A stretch of 64,000 nt of DNA from Rhodococcus oryzae (GCF_005049235.1 NZ_SUMD01000005.1:396467-460466), one strand, 5' to 3'; counted from the first letter of the stretch, positions 54,503 through 63,627 are shown. The notes: generated by a model not told the origin, from the sequence alone. Numbers and translations: made by a program.

Positions 54503-55935
54503 TGCGCCGCCGCCGATCCGTGCTCACGGTCGCCTCGCTCGTCGCCGTCGCCGCGGTCGTCGCCGGCTGCTCCGGGGCGATCGACGGACGCGCCGTGTCG
54601 ATCTACGACAATCCCTTCACGGTGGCGGGCCTGCCCGCGACCTCCGGCCCCAGTGGCCCCCGCGAGGGCGTGCCCGACGCCCAGCTCCCGGTTCGCGGCG
54701 CGGACGGATCGGCGGCCGACGTGCTGGCCACCAACGCCGTGGACGACATCGCGGCCTTCTGGCAGTCCGAGTACCCCCGCGCGTTCGGCGGCGACTTCAG
54801 GCCCGTCACCGACCTGCTCTCCTGGGACCCGGACGCGGATCGGGCCCAGGCCCCGACGTTCTGCGGCGACAACACCCACGGATTCGCCAACGCCGGCTAC
54901 TGCACCCGCGACGGCTCCATCGGCTGGGACCGCACCGTGCTGCTGCCCTCGCTCATCGAGACCTTCGGCCCGATGTCCGTGGTGATGGTCATGGCCCACG
55001 AGTACGGGCACGCGGTCCAGTACGGCTCGGGGCTCGCGGGCGACGACGACCTCACGCTGGTGCTCGAGCAGCAGGCAGACTGCTTCGCCGGGGCCTACAT
55101 GCGGCACGTCGCGCAGGGCGATTCCCGGCACTTCACCCTGAACACCTCCGACGGGCTCAACTCGGTGATGGCGGCGATGGTCGCGGTGCGCGACAGCGAC
55201 CCGAACGACCCGGAATCGGTGCACGGCTCGGCGTTCGAGCGGATCACCGCGTTCCAGATCGGCTTCACCGACGGCGCCAAGTCCTGCACGAAGATCGACG
55301 AGACCGATGTGATGTCGCGGCAGGCCGAGCTGCCCCAGCAGTTCACCACCGAGGGTGACACCGGCGAGATGCCGGTCACCGAGGAGTCCGTGCAGCTGAC
55401 GGTGGATTCGCTGCAGGCGCTGTTCGACCTGCCGCAGAAGCCGGCCGTCGACTTCGCGGGGGCGGACACCGGGTGTCCGGACGCGGAGACAACGGAACCG
55501 GTCTCCTACTGCCCGGCGACAAACACGATCGGAGTCTCGCTGCCCGAGCTGATCGAGCGCGGCACCCCGAACCCGGAGTCCGGGGACGAGTTCACCGCCG
55601 ACGTGCGCGGCGACTTCGGCGCCTACGTCCTGGTGGCCTCGCGCTTCACGCTGGCCGCGCAGGCGCACGCCGACAAGTCGCTGACCGAGGCCAAGACCGC
55701 GGTGCGGGCGGCTTGCCTGTCCGGGGCGTGGACCGCGGCGACCGCGGTGGGCGAGGCCGGTGGGCTGACGCTCTCCCCCGGCGACCTCGACGAGGCGGTG
55801 TCCGGGCTGCTGAGCGACGGGCTGATGGCGAGCGACGTGAACGGGAACACCGTGCCGAGCGGCTTCGCCCGGGTGGACGCGTTCCGCTCGGGAGTCCTCG
55901 GCGGCGAGCAGGCCTGCGAGAACCGCTACGGGTGA
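54502..55935 (+). CDS. Zinc metallopeptidase lipoprotein (YpfJ-like), coupled to glgB
   Basis: A 477-residue predicted lipoprotein. The basic start and hydrophobic segment end in lipobox VVAGC. The zinc site HEYGH (near 167) lies in VMVMAHEYGHAVQYGSG, with a downstream EQQADCFAG segment supplying the third ligand, as in the neutral zinc metallopeptidase (DUF2268/YpfJ-like) group. Six or more further cysteines suggest disulfides, consistent with export. The ATG overlaps the glgB stop by one base (TGATG), so it is in the GlgE-GlgB operon. Its target is unknown. Confidence 0.82.
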   Translation: MRRRRSVLTVASLVAVAAVVAGCSGAIDGRAVSIYDNPFTVAGLPATSGPSGPREGVPDAQLPVRGADGSAADVLATNAVDDIAAFWQSEYPRAFGGDFRPVTDLLSWDPDADRAQAPTFCGDNTHGFANAGYCTRDGSIGWDRTVLLPSLIETFGPMSVVMVMAHEYGHAVQYGSGLAGDDDLTLVLEQQADCFAGAYMRHVAQGDSRHFTLNTSDGLNSVMAAMVAVRDSDPNDPESVHGSAFERITAFQIGFTDGAKSCTKIDETDVMSRQAELPQQFTTEGDTGEMPVTEESVQLTVDSLQALFDLPQKPAVDFAGADTGCPDAETTEPVSYCPATNTIGVSLPELIERGTPNPESGDEFTADVRGDFGAYVLVASRFTLAAQAHADKSLTEAKTAVRAACLSGAWTAATAVGEAGGLTLSPGDLDEAVSGLLSDGLMASDVNGNTVPSGFARVDAFRSGVLGGEQACENRYG

Positions 55936-55947
55936 TGCGGCTCCGCC

Positions 55948-55999
55948 GCGCCTGTGCGCGATTCCCACCCCCACTGGGATGAGAATCGCGCACAGGCGC
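55948..55999. terminator. Palindromic element between convergent genes (second copy of 2588-2633 family)
   Basis: Outer arms GCGCCTGTGCGCGATTC and GAATCGCGCACAGGCGC (17 bases, perfect) enclose an inner TCCCA..TGGGA hairpin. The flanking GGCTCCGCCGC before and CAGCGCT after match the other element. It lies between convergent metallopeptidase and thioredoxin-like genes. Confidence 0.8.
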
Positions 56000-56005
56000 G
56001 CAGCG

Positions 56006-56956
56006 CTAGTAGAGGGCGGACGCGAGCTTGCGACGGGCGGCGATGACGATCGGATCGGCGGGGTCGAACAGCTCGAACAGCTCGAGCAGTCGGGTCCGGG
56101 CTGAGTTCCTGTCGTCTCCCGCGGTGCGGCGGATCGTCTCGATGAGACGGGCGAAGGCCGCCTCGGGCTGCTGGCTGTAGAGCTCCATGTCGGCCGCGTC
56201 GAGCTGGGCGGTCACGTCGGCGGGCTCGGCGTCGGCCCGCGCGACGGCGTCGGGGTCGAGGTCCTGCACGCGGGCGATGAACCGGACCTGCCGGATCGCA
56301 CCGAGCGCCTGCACGTTCGCGGGCTCCGCGTCGAGGATCACCTGATAGGCGGCCTCGGCGCCGGCCAGGTCACCCTCGCTCAGCGCGGTCTCCGCCGCGA
56401 CGAACCGCGGGTCCTCGGGCTCCTCGGGCTCGCCCTCGCCCTCGCCCTCGGACTGCGGCGGGCCGGAAAGCTTGCCCGCGGTCGCCTGCAGCACGGCGTC
56501 GATCCACTGTCCGAGTTGCGGCTCGTCGCCGTCGAAGTCCGCCAGCGGACGTCCGGCCGCGACCGCGACGACGGCGGGCAGCGCCTGCACGCCGAAGGCC
56601 TGCGCGATCCGGGGATCGCTGTCGACGTTCACCCGGGCCAGCACCCACGACCCGTTGCCCGCCGCGGCGAGCGAGTCCAGGGTCGGGGAGAACACCGCGC
56701 TGGCGGGCATCGACGCCGCATACAGCTCGACGACGACGGGAACCTGGGTCGAGCGGGCGAGCACCTCGGCCTCGAAATTGGCCTCGGTCACCTCGACGAC
56801 CGCCGAGGACGCGGCACTCACGCCGTTCGCGGTCGGCGGGCCTGCGGGCGCGGCCTGCGCTCGTTCCTTGAGGGCGGACAGATCCACCGCGCCGGTCATG
56901 GCGGCGGCCGCCGCGGCCGATGGACGTGAGGGTGGGCGGGAACCGGGTCGAGTCAC
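56006..56956 (-). CDS. Thioredoxin-fold/TPR protein (Rv1324-like)
   Basis: A 316-residue protein. An N-terminal Pro/Ala segment precedes a thioredoxin domain (about 50-155) in which the CXXC site is absent: it reads YAASMPASAVF. VNVDSDPRIAQAFGVQALPA is the typical thioredoxin-like segment. A Glu/Pro linker leads to a tetratricopeptide-like C-terminal half ending LLELFELFDPADPIV. Without cysteines, it cannot be a thiol oxidoreductase and may be a chaperone or assembly factor. GTG 56956 is the outermost start; a later one near MTGAVDLS is possible. Confidence 0.85.
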   Translation of the reverse strand: MTRPGSRPPSRPSAAAAAAMTGAVDLSALKERAQAAPAGPPTANGVSAASSAVVEVTEANFEAEVLARSTQVPVVVELYAASMPASAVFSPTLDSLAAAGNGSWVLARVNVDSDPRIAQAFGVQALPAVVAVAAGRPLADFDGDEPQLGQWIDAVLQATAGKLSGPPQSEGEGEGEPEEPEDPRFVAAETALSEGDLAGAEAAYQVILDAEPANVQALGAIRQVRFIARVQDLDPDAVARADAEPADVTAQLDAADMELYSQQPEAAFARLIETIRRTAGDDRNSARTRLLELFELFDPADPIVIAARRKLASALY

Positions 56957-56982
56957 ATGTTCAGTTTGTCACGATCGACGGC

Positions 56983-57345
56983 TCAGCTCAGCGCGGGTGC
57001 CGGTTCCTTGGCGCTGTCGGCCGAGAGCTCGGCGAGACGGCCGGTGCGCACGGCCCAGGCCTCGAACACGATCGTGCCGAACGGCGGGACGCTCGCGACC
57101 AGCGCCCAGAAGGTGGTGACCAGCGACCACGAGAGCTTCTTCGCCGTGACGATGGCCACCAGGACGTACAGCACGAACACCGCACCGTGAATGGGCCCGA
57201 AGACCTTCACGCCGATCTCGTTGCCGTCTGCGGGCAGGTACTTGAAGGCCATGCCGATCAGCAGGCCGAGCCAGGTGATCGCCTCGAGGACCGCCACGAA
57301 ACGGAAGCGCTTGGCCCACGTGCTGAGATCGAAGATGTTCGCCAT
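56983..57345 (-). CDS. DUF3817 membrane protein (second copy)
   Basis: A 120-residue protein with three predicted helices and the same pattern as the 33323-33682 gene (RFRFVAVLEAITWLGLLIG, GPIHGAVFVLYVLVAIV, SVPPFGTIVFEAWAV). The charged C-terminal tail differs. ATG 57345 is preferred. It is likely in one unit with the downstream thioredoxin-like gene (26-base gap). The 85 bases between its start and the thiolase stop hold nothing clear. Confidence 0.87.
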   Translation of the reverse strand: MANIFDLSTWAKRFRFVAVLEAITWLGLLIGMAFKYLPADGNEIGVKVFGPIHGAVFVLYVLVAIVTAKKLSWSLVTTFWALVASVPPFGTIVFEAWAVRTGRLAELSADSAKEPAPALS

Positions 57346-57430
57346 GGGCCCCATTGTGCCCGACGCACTACGACGCCCCGTAGTTGAGGCGGTCGACCTC
57401 GACCACGGGGCGCCTCGGCGCCGCCCTCGG

Positions 57431-58624
57431 CTACTGCTTGGGAACCCGGATGATCAACGCATCACCCTGACCGCCGCCGCCACACAGCGCGGCCGCGCCG
57501 ACGCCACCGCCGCGACGGCCCAGCTCGAGCGCCAGGTGCAGCGCGATCCGCGCACCCGACATCCCCAGCGGATGTCCGATCGCGATCGCCCCACCGTTCA
57601 CGTTGACCTTCGACTCGTCGAGTCCCAGTTCCTTGGTCGAGGCGATGCCGACGGCGGCGAAGGCCTCGTTGATCTCCACCAGGTCCAGATCCTTCGGGTC
57701 GATGCCCTCACGCTCGCAGGCCTTCGCGATCGCGCGCGCCGGCTGCGACTGCAGCGTCGAGTCGGGGCCCGCCACCACGCCGTGCGCGCCGATCTCGGCG
57801 ATCCAGCTCAGGCCAAGCTCCTGTGCCCTGGCCTTGCTCATCACCACCACCGCGGCGGCGCCGTCGGAGATCTGCGAGGCCGAGCCCGCGGTGACGGTGC
57901 CGTCCTTGCTGAACGCGGGACGGAGCTTGCCCAGCGACTCGACGGTCGTGTCGGCGCGGATGCCCTCGTCCTCGGCGAATACGACCGGCTCACCCCTGCG
58001 CTGCGGGATCGACACGGGCACGACCTCCGCCTCGAAGAGCCCGTCCTTCCAGGCCCGCGCGGCGTTCTGGTGCGAGGCGGCCGCGAACGCGTCCTGCGCC
58101 TCACGGCTGATCCGCTGGTCGTCGGCCTGGTTCCGCTGCTCGGTCAGGTTGCCCATCGGCTGGTCGGTGAAGATGTCGTGCAGGCCGTCGTAGGCCATGT
58201 GGTCGCGCAGGGTCACGTCGCCGTACTTGAAGCCCTCACGGCTCTTCTCCAGCATGTGCGGTGCGCGGCTCATCGACTCCTGGCCACCGGCGACCACGAT
58301 GTCGAACTCGCCCGCGCGGATCAGCTGGTCGGCCAGCGCGATCGCGTCGACGCCAGAGAGACACACCTTGTTGATCGACAGGGCGGGCACGTCCATCGGG
58401 ATGCCCGCGGCCACGGCCGCCTGGCGCGCGGGCATCTGACCGGCGCCCGCGGTCAGCACCTGGCCCATGATCACGTACTCGACACTCTCGGGCGCGACGC
58501 CCGCCTTCTCCAGCGCGCCCTTGATGGCGATGCCACCCAGATCGGATCCCGAGAAATCCTTGAGCGAGCCGAGCAAACGACCCACCGGGGTCCGGGCTCC
58601 GGCGACGATGACTGAACTGCTCAC
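57431..58624 (-). CDS. fadA4: Acetyl-CoA C-acetyltransferase (thiolase II, FadA4-like)
   Basis: Condenses or cleaves acetoacetyl-CoA. The 397-residue thiolase has nucleophilic Cys88 in [15 protein letters not shown], the [11 protein letters not shown] motif, His in [16 protein letters not shown] and the second Cys in [12 protein letters not shown] 58624 has a strong GGAGGAAG ribosome site. It diverges from methylmalonyl-CoA epimerase, as Rv1323 does in M. tuberculosis, and an 18-bp palindrome lies between the two. Confidence 0.95.
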   Translation of the reverse strand: MSSSVIVAGARTPVGRLLGSLKDFSGSDLGGIAIKGALEKAGVAPESVEYVIMGQVLTAGAGQMPARQAAVAAGIPMDVPALSINKVCLSGVDAIALADQLIRAGEFDIVVAGGQESMSRAPHMLEKSREGFKYGDVTLRDHMAYDGLHDIFTDQPMGNLTEQRNQADDQRISREAQDAFAAASHQNAARAWKDGLFEAEVVPVSIPQRRGEPVVFAEDEGIRADTTVESLGKLRPAFSKDGTVTAGSASQISDGAAAVVVMSKARAQELGLSWIAEIGAHGVVAGPDSTLQSQPARAIAKACEREGIDPKDLDLVEINEAFAAVGIASTKELGLDESKVNVNGGAIAIGHPLGMSGARIALHLALELGRRGGGVGAAALCGGGGQGDALIIRVPKQ

Positions 58625-58690
58625 GGCTTCCTCCAACGATCAACACGGGTGGTCAGCGACCAAAAGCCGCATCCCAAAGAGAACTACAAA

Positions 58691-58708
58691 GACGGTAGCG
58701 CTACCGTC
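58691..58708. promoter_or_regulatory. 18-bp perfect palindrome between thiolase and epimerase genes
   Basis: GACGGTAGCGCTACCGTC is perfectly self-complementary and ends six bases before the epimerase ATG (58715). It sits 67 bases upstream of the thiolase start. The position suggests an operator blocking transcription or initiation of the epimerase gene; no cognate regulator is adjacent. Confidence 0.65.
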
Positions 58709-58714
58709 ATCGAC

Positions 58715-59194
58715 ATGACGAACTCCGCCCCCAACGCCGCCGCGTCCGTACTCGCTTCCGACCTGGTGACGGCCATCGACCACGTCGGCATCGCGGTGCC
58801 CGATCTCGATGCCGCCATCGCCTGGTACGGCGAGCACCTCGGCCTCGTGTCCACGCACGAAGAGGTCAACGAGGAGCAGGGCGTGCGCGAGGCCATGCTG
58901 TCCGTGCCCGGCAGCCCGGCAGGCGCCACCGCGATCCAGCTGCTCGCCCCGCTGAACGACGACTCGACCATCGCCAAGTTCATCGCCCGCAGCGGCCCCG
59001 GCCTGCAGCAGCTCGCCTACCGGGTCAGCGACCTCGATGCCATCTCCGAGCGCCTGCGCGCGGGCGGCGTCCGGCTGCTCTACGATGCCCCTCGCCGCGG
59101 TACCGCGGACTCGCGGATCAACTTCCTGCACCCCAAGGATGCGGGCGGCGTGCTGGTCGAACTGGTCGAGCCGGCCGCAGACCCGGCACACTGA
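58715..59194 (+). CDS. mce: Methylmalonyl-CoA epimerase
   Basis: Interconverts (R)- and (S)-methylmalonyl-CoA in propionyl-CoA metabolism, which in this group feeds methyl-branched lipid synthesis. The 159-residue VOC-fold protein starts with IDHVGIAVPDLDAAIAWY (metal His) and carries GPGLQQLAYRVSDLDAI and the last metal Glu in GVLVELVEP. ATG 58715 is chosen because the upstream frame crosses the palindrome and has no ribosome site. Confidence 0.93.
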   Translation: MTNSAPNAAASVLASDLVTAIDHVGIAVPDLDAAIAWYGEHLGLVSTHEEVNEEQGVREAMLSVPGSPAGATAIQLLAPLNDDSTIAKFIARSGPGLQQLAYRVSDLDAISERLRAGGVRLLYDAPRRGTADSRINFLHPKDAGGVLVELVEPAADPAH

Positions 59195-59272
59195 TACTGC
59201 GCCACCCCCTTTTTCAGCACAGTGGTTCGCCCGAGCGCACAGACCACATCACCACCGGAGCGACGGTAAGTT

Positions 59273-60244
59273 ATGACCATGCCCAACGAGATCCAACTGC
59301 CCTTCAACATCGTGCGGAAGGGCTACGACCGCGACGAGGTACGCAACTACTTCGAGCGCTTCGACGCGGAACTCCGGGTCACCGCGACCGATCGTGATGC
59401 GGCGGCGGCGCAGGCCCGAGACCTCGCCCAGCAGTTGGAGGACGCCCGCGACGAGATCGACGACCTGCGCAAGGACGTCGACCGGCTGTCCGTTCCGCCG
59501 ACGACCGCGGAGGGCATGAGCGAGCGCATCTCCCGGATGCTCCGCCTCGCCTCCGATGAGGCCTCGGAAGTGCGGGCCACGGCCCAGTCCGAAGCCGCCG
59601 AGATGGTGTCCATCGCCGAGCAGGACGGCGCCGCGCTGCGCGGCAAGTATGAGGGCCTGCTCGCCGAGCTCGAGGATCGCCGGAACGCCATGGAGGTCGA
59701 GCACACGCAGACCATGGCGACCGCACGCACCGAGGCCGCCCGTCTCGTCGAGAAGGCGCAGTCCGAGGTCGCTCACCTCCAGACCGAGTCCGAGGCGCGG
59801 CGCAACGAGGTACAGCAGGACTTCGAGATCACCATGAGCGAGCGTCGCACCAAGGTGGTCAGCGCGGTCAACGAGCTCGAGGCCACCAGCAAGGCCGAGG
59901 CCGAGCGCAGGCTCACCGACGCCACCAACGAGGCCCGCAGGCGACTGCAGACCGCGACCGAGCAGGCCGAGAAGCGGATCGCCCACGCAAAGGAACTCGC
60001 CGAAGAGCTTCGCGTGCTCCGCGGCCGGGTCCTGGCTCAGCTCCTGGGAATTCGGGGACAGCTCGACTCGGTGCCCGCCATGCTCGCCTCGGTCAACCGC
60101 GAGGGCGAACTGCTCGACGGGGTCGGCGACTCCGCCGCGCGCAACGCCCCGGCCGAGGACGAGGACGAGAACAACGACGCCGCATCCGAGGCGTCCGAGA
60201 AGTCGGAGAAGTCCGAGGAGTCGGTCAAGACCAACGTCGGGTGA
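59273..60244 (+). CDS. DivIVA-like/coiled-coil cytoskeletal protein
   Basis: A 323-residue protein. Residues 4-50 (LPFNIVRKGYDRDEVRNYF) are DivIVA-like, and the middle is almost pure coiled coil (residues ~45-265, Ala/Glu/Arg-rich heptads). The C-terminal 50 residues are acidic and Ser-rich (EDEDENNDAASEASE). This layout resembles actinobacterial polar-growth scaffold proteins, but no specific family (Wag31, SepIVA, Scy) is matched. ATG 59273 has a second in-frame ATG two codons later. It overlaps the convergent zinc-ribbon gene by 20 bases. Confidence 0.8.
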   Translation: MTMPNEIQLPFNIVRKGYDRDEVRNYFERFDAELRVTATDRDAAAAQARDLAQQLEDARDEIDDLRKDVDRLSVPPTTAEGMSERISRMLRLASDEASEVRATAQSEAAEMVSIAEQDGAALRGKYEGLLAELEDRRNAMEVEHTQTMATARTEAARLVEKAQSEVAHLQTESEARRNEVQQDFEITMSERRTKVVSAVNELEATSKAEAERRLTDATNEARRRLQTATEQAEKRIAHAKELAEELRVLRGRVLAQLLGIRGQLDSVPAMLASVNREGELLDGVGDSAARNAPAEDEDENNDAASEASEKSEKSEESVKTNVG

Positions 60245-60527
60245 TGCCCCGAGATCCGCGCCCGTTCCAGCACCCGGTGTGCCAGTGCCTGCGTTCCTCG
60301 GCCCCGCCGAGTTCGTCCGCAGGCCAGGCCACCAGGTGCGGGACACCGGGCCGGATCTCGTGGTCGCAGCCGGGGCAGCGATAGGTCTTGGTGGCGCGCG
60401 ACCCCGGCACCGGGCGCACCAGGTACCGCTCGTCGTCGTATCCCGCAGGCCCCGAATCGATCCGCGACTCCCGGCCGCCGGCCGGCGTCGGCCGGTCGGT
60501 CCGGTGTCGCTGATTCCGTCTGGGCAT
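60225..60527 (-). CDS. Small zinc-ribbon protein
   Basis: A 100-residue basic protein. The segment TYRCPGCDHEIRPG contains CPGC, and HWHTGCW near the C-terminus adds His and Cys residues, together a likely zinc-binding unit. The N-terminus is Arg/Pro-rich. Similar small proteins near nucS in actinobacteria are annotated as ATP/GTP-binding, without support seen here. Its 3' end overlaps the coiled-coil gene by 20 bases. It lies 20 bases downstream of nucS and may be cotranscribed. Confidence 0.75.
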   Translation of the reverse strand: MPRRNQRHRTDRPTPAGGRESRIDSGPAGYDDERYLVRPVPGSRATKTYRCPGCDHEIRPGVPHLVAWPADELGGAEERRHWHTGCWNGRGSRGITRRWS

Positions 60528-60547
60528 GACTACAGCCTAGGTTTCGA

Positions 60548-61231
60548 TCAGAACAGCCGGAACTCGGTGCTCTCGGTCCCCCGCAGTTTGTCGTAATCGA
60601 GTGTCAGGCAGCGGATCCCGCGATCCTCGGCGAGGGTCCGCGCCTGGGGCTTGATCTGCTGCGCGGCGAACACCCCGGTCACGGGCGCGAGCAGCGGATC
60701 GCGGTTCATCAGTTCCAGGTAGCGGGTCAGCTGTTCGACACCGTCGATCTCGCCGCGGCGCTTGATCTCCACTGCGACCGACGCACCGTCCGCGTCCCGG
60801 ACGAGCAGGTCCACCGGTCCGATCGCCGTCATGTACTCACGCCGGACCAGGGTGTATCCGGGACCGAGCGTCTCGACGTGCTCGGCCAGCAGCTCCTGCA
60901 GGTGCGCCTCGACCCCGTCCTTGATCAGGCCCGGGTCGACGCCGAGTTCGTGCGAGGAGTCGTGCTCGACCTCGTGGATCGTGATCCGCAGCTCCTCGCC
61001 GGCTTTGTTGGTCACGACCCACAGCTGGGTGCCCTCCTCACCGTCGTTCTCGACGAGCCAGCACGGGGGGCTCATCCAGTTCAGCGGCTTGTACGCACGG
61101 TCGTCCGCATGGATGCTCACGGAACCGTCGGACTTGACCAGCAGGAGCCTGCGCGCCTTCGGCAGGTGTGCAGTGAGTCGTCCGACGTAGTCGACATGGC
61201 AGCTGGCAATCACGAGGCGCACTCGGAACAC
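60548..61231 (-). CDS. nucS: Mismatch-specific endonuclease NucS/EndoMS
   Basis: The non-canonical mismatch repair nuclease of actinobacteria, which cuts both strands at G:T and similar mismatches. The 227-residue protein shows the N-terminal dimerisation blocks [19 protein letters not shown] and [15 protein letters not shown]. The catalytic [10 protein letters not shown]...VAVEIKRRG holds the Asp/Glu/Lys set of the restriction-like fold. The C-terminal [19 protein letters not shown] sequence is highly conserved. GTG 61231 gives the canonical start. It is divergent from the cyclase. Confidence 0.96.
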   Translation of the reverse strand: MFRVRLVIASCHVDYVGRLTAHLPKARRLLLVKSDGSVSIHADDRAYKPLNWMSPPCWLVENDGEEGTQLWVVTNKAGEELRITIHEVEHDSSHELGVDPGLIKDGVEAHLQELLAEHVETLGPGYTLVRREYMTAIGPVDLLVRDADGASVAVEIKRRGEIDGVEQLTRYLELMNRDPLLAPVTGVFAAQQIKPQARTLAEDRGIRCLTLDYDKLRGTESTEFRLF

Positions 61232-61315
61232 CCTAGAGCACCCATCGGTGCGCGCCGCAGACCCGCCACGCCACGCCGGGTCGCCGGGTGGTCAACCCAT
61301 TACGCTGGAGCGACC

Positions 61316-62875
61316 ATGCCGCTCCCGTTCCGCTCGATCGCGCCGCTTGGCTCGCGGCTGCTCGGCGCCCCGGACGAGAGCCCGCGCCGACGCCGGATCC
61401 GCGTCCAGGTGCTGCTGACCGCGAGCCTGGTGCTGTCCAACCTGATCGGCGCGCTCGTGGTCGGCGCCCTGATCACCGTGGTCGTGCCCGGCCCGAGCCT
61501 CTACGACCTCGACTACCTGGTCGTCAACGCGGTGATCGGGCCGGTCTACATCGCCCTGGCCGTCGCGGTCGGGGTCCTGTGGGGCACCCTCCGCGCGACG
61601 AAGGACTTGCGGTGGGCAATCGAGGACCGGGAACCGACCAGGGAGGAGGCCGCGGCCGCGCTCGCGATGCCGTGGCGCCTGACCCGGATGCAGGCCCTGC
61701 TCTGGTCCATCGGGCTCGTCCTCTTCACGGTCAGCTACGGGCTGATCGAACCGGACTCCATCCCCAAGGTCGCCTTCACCATCGTCATGGGCGGGGTCAC
61801 GGTCTGCGCATTCAGCTATCTGCTCAGCGAGTTCTCGCTGCGTCCCGCGGCGGCGCGGGCCCTCGAGGCTGGCGACCCGCGCCGGGTGCGCATCGCGGGC
61901 GTGACCGGCCGCAACATGCTGGCCTGGACCCTGGGCACCGGGGTGCCGGTGGCGGGCCTGATGCTGATCGCGGTCTTCAGCTTCATCCGCCCGGAACACG
62001 TTGACGTAGAAAAGCTCGCGGTCTCGATCCTCGCGCTCGGCGCCATCACCCTGGTCTTCGGACTGGCGCTGACCCTCCTCGGGGTGGGAGCAACCGTCGC
62101 GCCCATCCGGGCGGTCCGAGCTGCCATGGTGCGCGTCGAACACGGCGAGCTCGACACGCAGGTGGTGGTCTACGACGGCACCGAGCTCGGCGAGCTGCAG
62201 AGCGGCTTCAACCGGATGGCGGAGGGCCTGCGCGAGCGCGAGCGGATCCAGGAGCTGTTCGGCAGGCACGTGGGACACGAGGTGGCCGAGGCCGCCATCA
62301 AGCGCAATCCGGAGCTCGGCGGAGAGGAGCGCGAGATCGCGGTCTTCTTCATCGACCTGGTCGGATCCACCGAGCTCGCGGCATCCCGTCCGCCGAAGGA
62401 GGTCGTCGACCTGCTCAACCGGTTCTTCGATGTCGTGGTCGACGAGGTGGACCGGCACGGCGGCCTGATCAACAAGTTCGAGGGCGACGCCGCGCTCGCG
62501 ATCTTCGGGGCGCCCGTCGAGATCCCGGACCCCGCCGGCAGCGCGCTCGCCGCCGCCCGCGCGATCCGGTCCCGGCTGATCGTCGAGGTGCCGGACTGCA
62601 GCGCCGCGATCGGTGTCGCCGCGGGCACCGCCGTCGCGGGAAACATCGGCGCCCGCAAGCGATTCGAGTACACGGTCATCGGGGATCCGGTGAACGAGGC
62701 GGCCCGGCTGTCCGAGTTGGCCAAGACGATCGACGGCGCACTCGTCGCCTCCGATCGCTCCGTCCAGCGGGCGGGGACCGACGAGTCCCGCCGCTGGGAG
62801 CTCGGCGACTCCGTGATCCTCCGCGGACGCAATGTCGCCACCCGCCTGGCCACCCCCGCCCGCCAAGTGCCGTAG
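61316..62875 (+). CDS. Membrane-bound class III adenylate/guanylate cyclase with HAMP domain
   Basis: A 519-residue protein like the M. tuberculosis Rv1318c-Rv1320c cyclases. Residues ~30-270 contain about six membrane helices, followed by a HAMP linker (about 255-310) and a catalytic domain from ~330. The metal-binding Asp pair lies in VFFIDLVGSTELA and NKFEGDAALAIFG; the purine-specifying Lys is in NKFEGD, and the transition-state Asn/Arg are in YTVIGDPVNEAARL. All catalytic residues are present, so cAMP synthesis is plausible. M. tuberculosis has three tandem copies; here one. Confidence 0.92.
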   Translation: MPLPFRSIAPLGSRLLGAPDESPRRRRIRVQVLLTASLVLSNLIGALVVGALITVVVPGPSLYDLDYLVVNAVIGPVYIALAVAVGVLWGTLRATKDLRWAIEDREPTREEAAAALAMPWRLTRMQALLWSIGLVLFTVSYGLIEPDSIPKVAFTIVMGGVTVCAFSYLLSEFSLRPAAARALEAGDPRRVRIAGVTGRNMLAWTLGTGVPVAGLMLIAVFSFIRPEHVDVEKLAVSILALGAITLVFGLALTLLGVGATVAPIRAVRAAMVRVEHGELDTQVVVYDGTELGELQSGFNRMAEGLRERERIQELFGRHVGHEVAEAAIKRNPELGGEEREIAVFFIDLVGSTELAASRPPKEVVDLLNRFFDVVVDEVDRHGGLINKFEGDAALAIFGAPVEIPDPAGSALAAARAIRSRLIVEVPDCSAAIGVAAGTAVAGNIGARKRFEYTVIGDPVNEAARLSELAKTIDGALVASDRSVQRAGTDESRRWELGDSVILRGRNVATRLATPARQVP

Positions 62876-62928
62876 CGAGCCTCCCCCGCCCCTGCTCGAC
62901 TGTCGGTGCGCTCTGGTACATGTGGGGC

Positions 62929-63291
62929 ATGGGTGTGACTGTCGACGAGTTCCTGGCAATGCTGGACACGCTGCCCGAGACCGAGCAGAGCGGTGGTGGC
63001 GGCGGTAGCTGGGTTTCGCTCAAGGTCCACGGCAAGGGCTTCGGCTATGTCTGGGAGAAGACGGAGACGGTGGGGCTCAAGACGACGCTCGACGAGCAGA
63101 TCGCGCTGGTGTCCGAGCGCCCTGACGTATTCGAGGTCCAGTTCACCACCAACCAGTTCGGATGGGTCGTGGTGCAGCTGGCGAAGATCGAACCCGACGA
63201 GCTGCTGGAACTGGTCACAGAGGCCTGGTGCCTGACCGCGCCCAAGCGTCTCGTCGAAGCACACGAATTCGGCAGTCTCTACGACGAATAG
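62929..63291 (+). CDS. MmcQ/YjbR-like DNA-binding-fold protein
   Basis: A 120-residue protein of the MmcQ/YjbR family, whose fold resembles a DNA-binding domain but whose function is not known. The core KVHGKGFGYVWEK and LKTTLDEQIALVSERP, then WVVVQLAKIEPDELLELVTE, and an N-terminal DEFLAMLDTLPET typify the family. A Gly-rich stretch (QSGGGGGSW) is inserted after the first helix. ATG 62929 starts the conserved domain; ATG 62920 is in frame. It may be cotranscribed with the monooxygenase-like gene downstream. Confidence 0.8.
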   Translation: MGVTVDEFLAMLDTLPETEQSGGGGGSWVSLKVHGKGFGYVWEKTETVGLKTTLDEQIALVSERPDVFEVQFTTNQFGWVVVQLAKIEPDELLELVTEAWCLTAPKRLVEAHEFGSLYDE

Positions 63292-63315
63292 CCCCGTTCC
63301 TGCGAGGATGCGGTG

Positions 63316-63627
63316 GTGATCCTCGAACATGCACTCCTGCAGGTGAAGTCCGGTCGCAGTGCCGAATTCGAGACCGCCTTCGGTCTGGCCAGGCAGATCA
63401 TTTCCAGCATGGCCGGGTTCCGCACGCTGTCGCTCTCACGCTGCCTCGAGCATCCCGACACGTACCTGCTGCTGGTCGAATGGGACAGCCTGGATGACCA
63501 CGTCGAAGGCTTCAGGAAGTCGCCGCAGTACGAGCAGTGGCGCTCGCTGCTGCACGACTTCTACGACCTCTTCCCGACCGTCGAGCACTACGAGCAGGTC
63601 GACTTCGCCGGTCGCACCACCAACTGA
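63316..63627 (+). CDS. Antibiotic biosynthesis monooxygenase (ABM) domain protein
   Basis: A 103-residue ferredoxin-like-fold protein of the ABM family. It starts VILEHALLQVKSGRSAEFE, contains SRCLEHPDTYLLLVEWDSLD and DHVEGFRKSPQYEQW, and ends with a dimer-forming strand. The family includes quinone monooxygenases and heme-degrading enzymes, but here only the fold can be claimed. The GTG at 63316 has GAGGA seven bases upstream; GTG 63313 is an alternative. Confidence 0.85.
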   Translation: MILEHALLQVKSGRSAEFETAFGLARQIISSMAGFRTLSLSRCLEHPDTYLLLVEWDSLDDHVEGFRKSPQYEQWRSLLHDFYDLFPTVEHYEQVDFAGRTTN

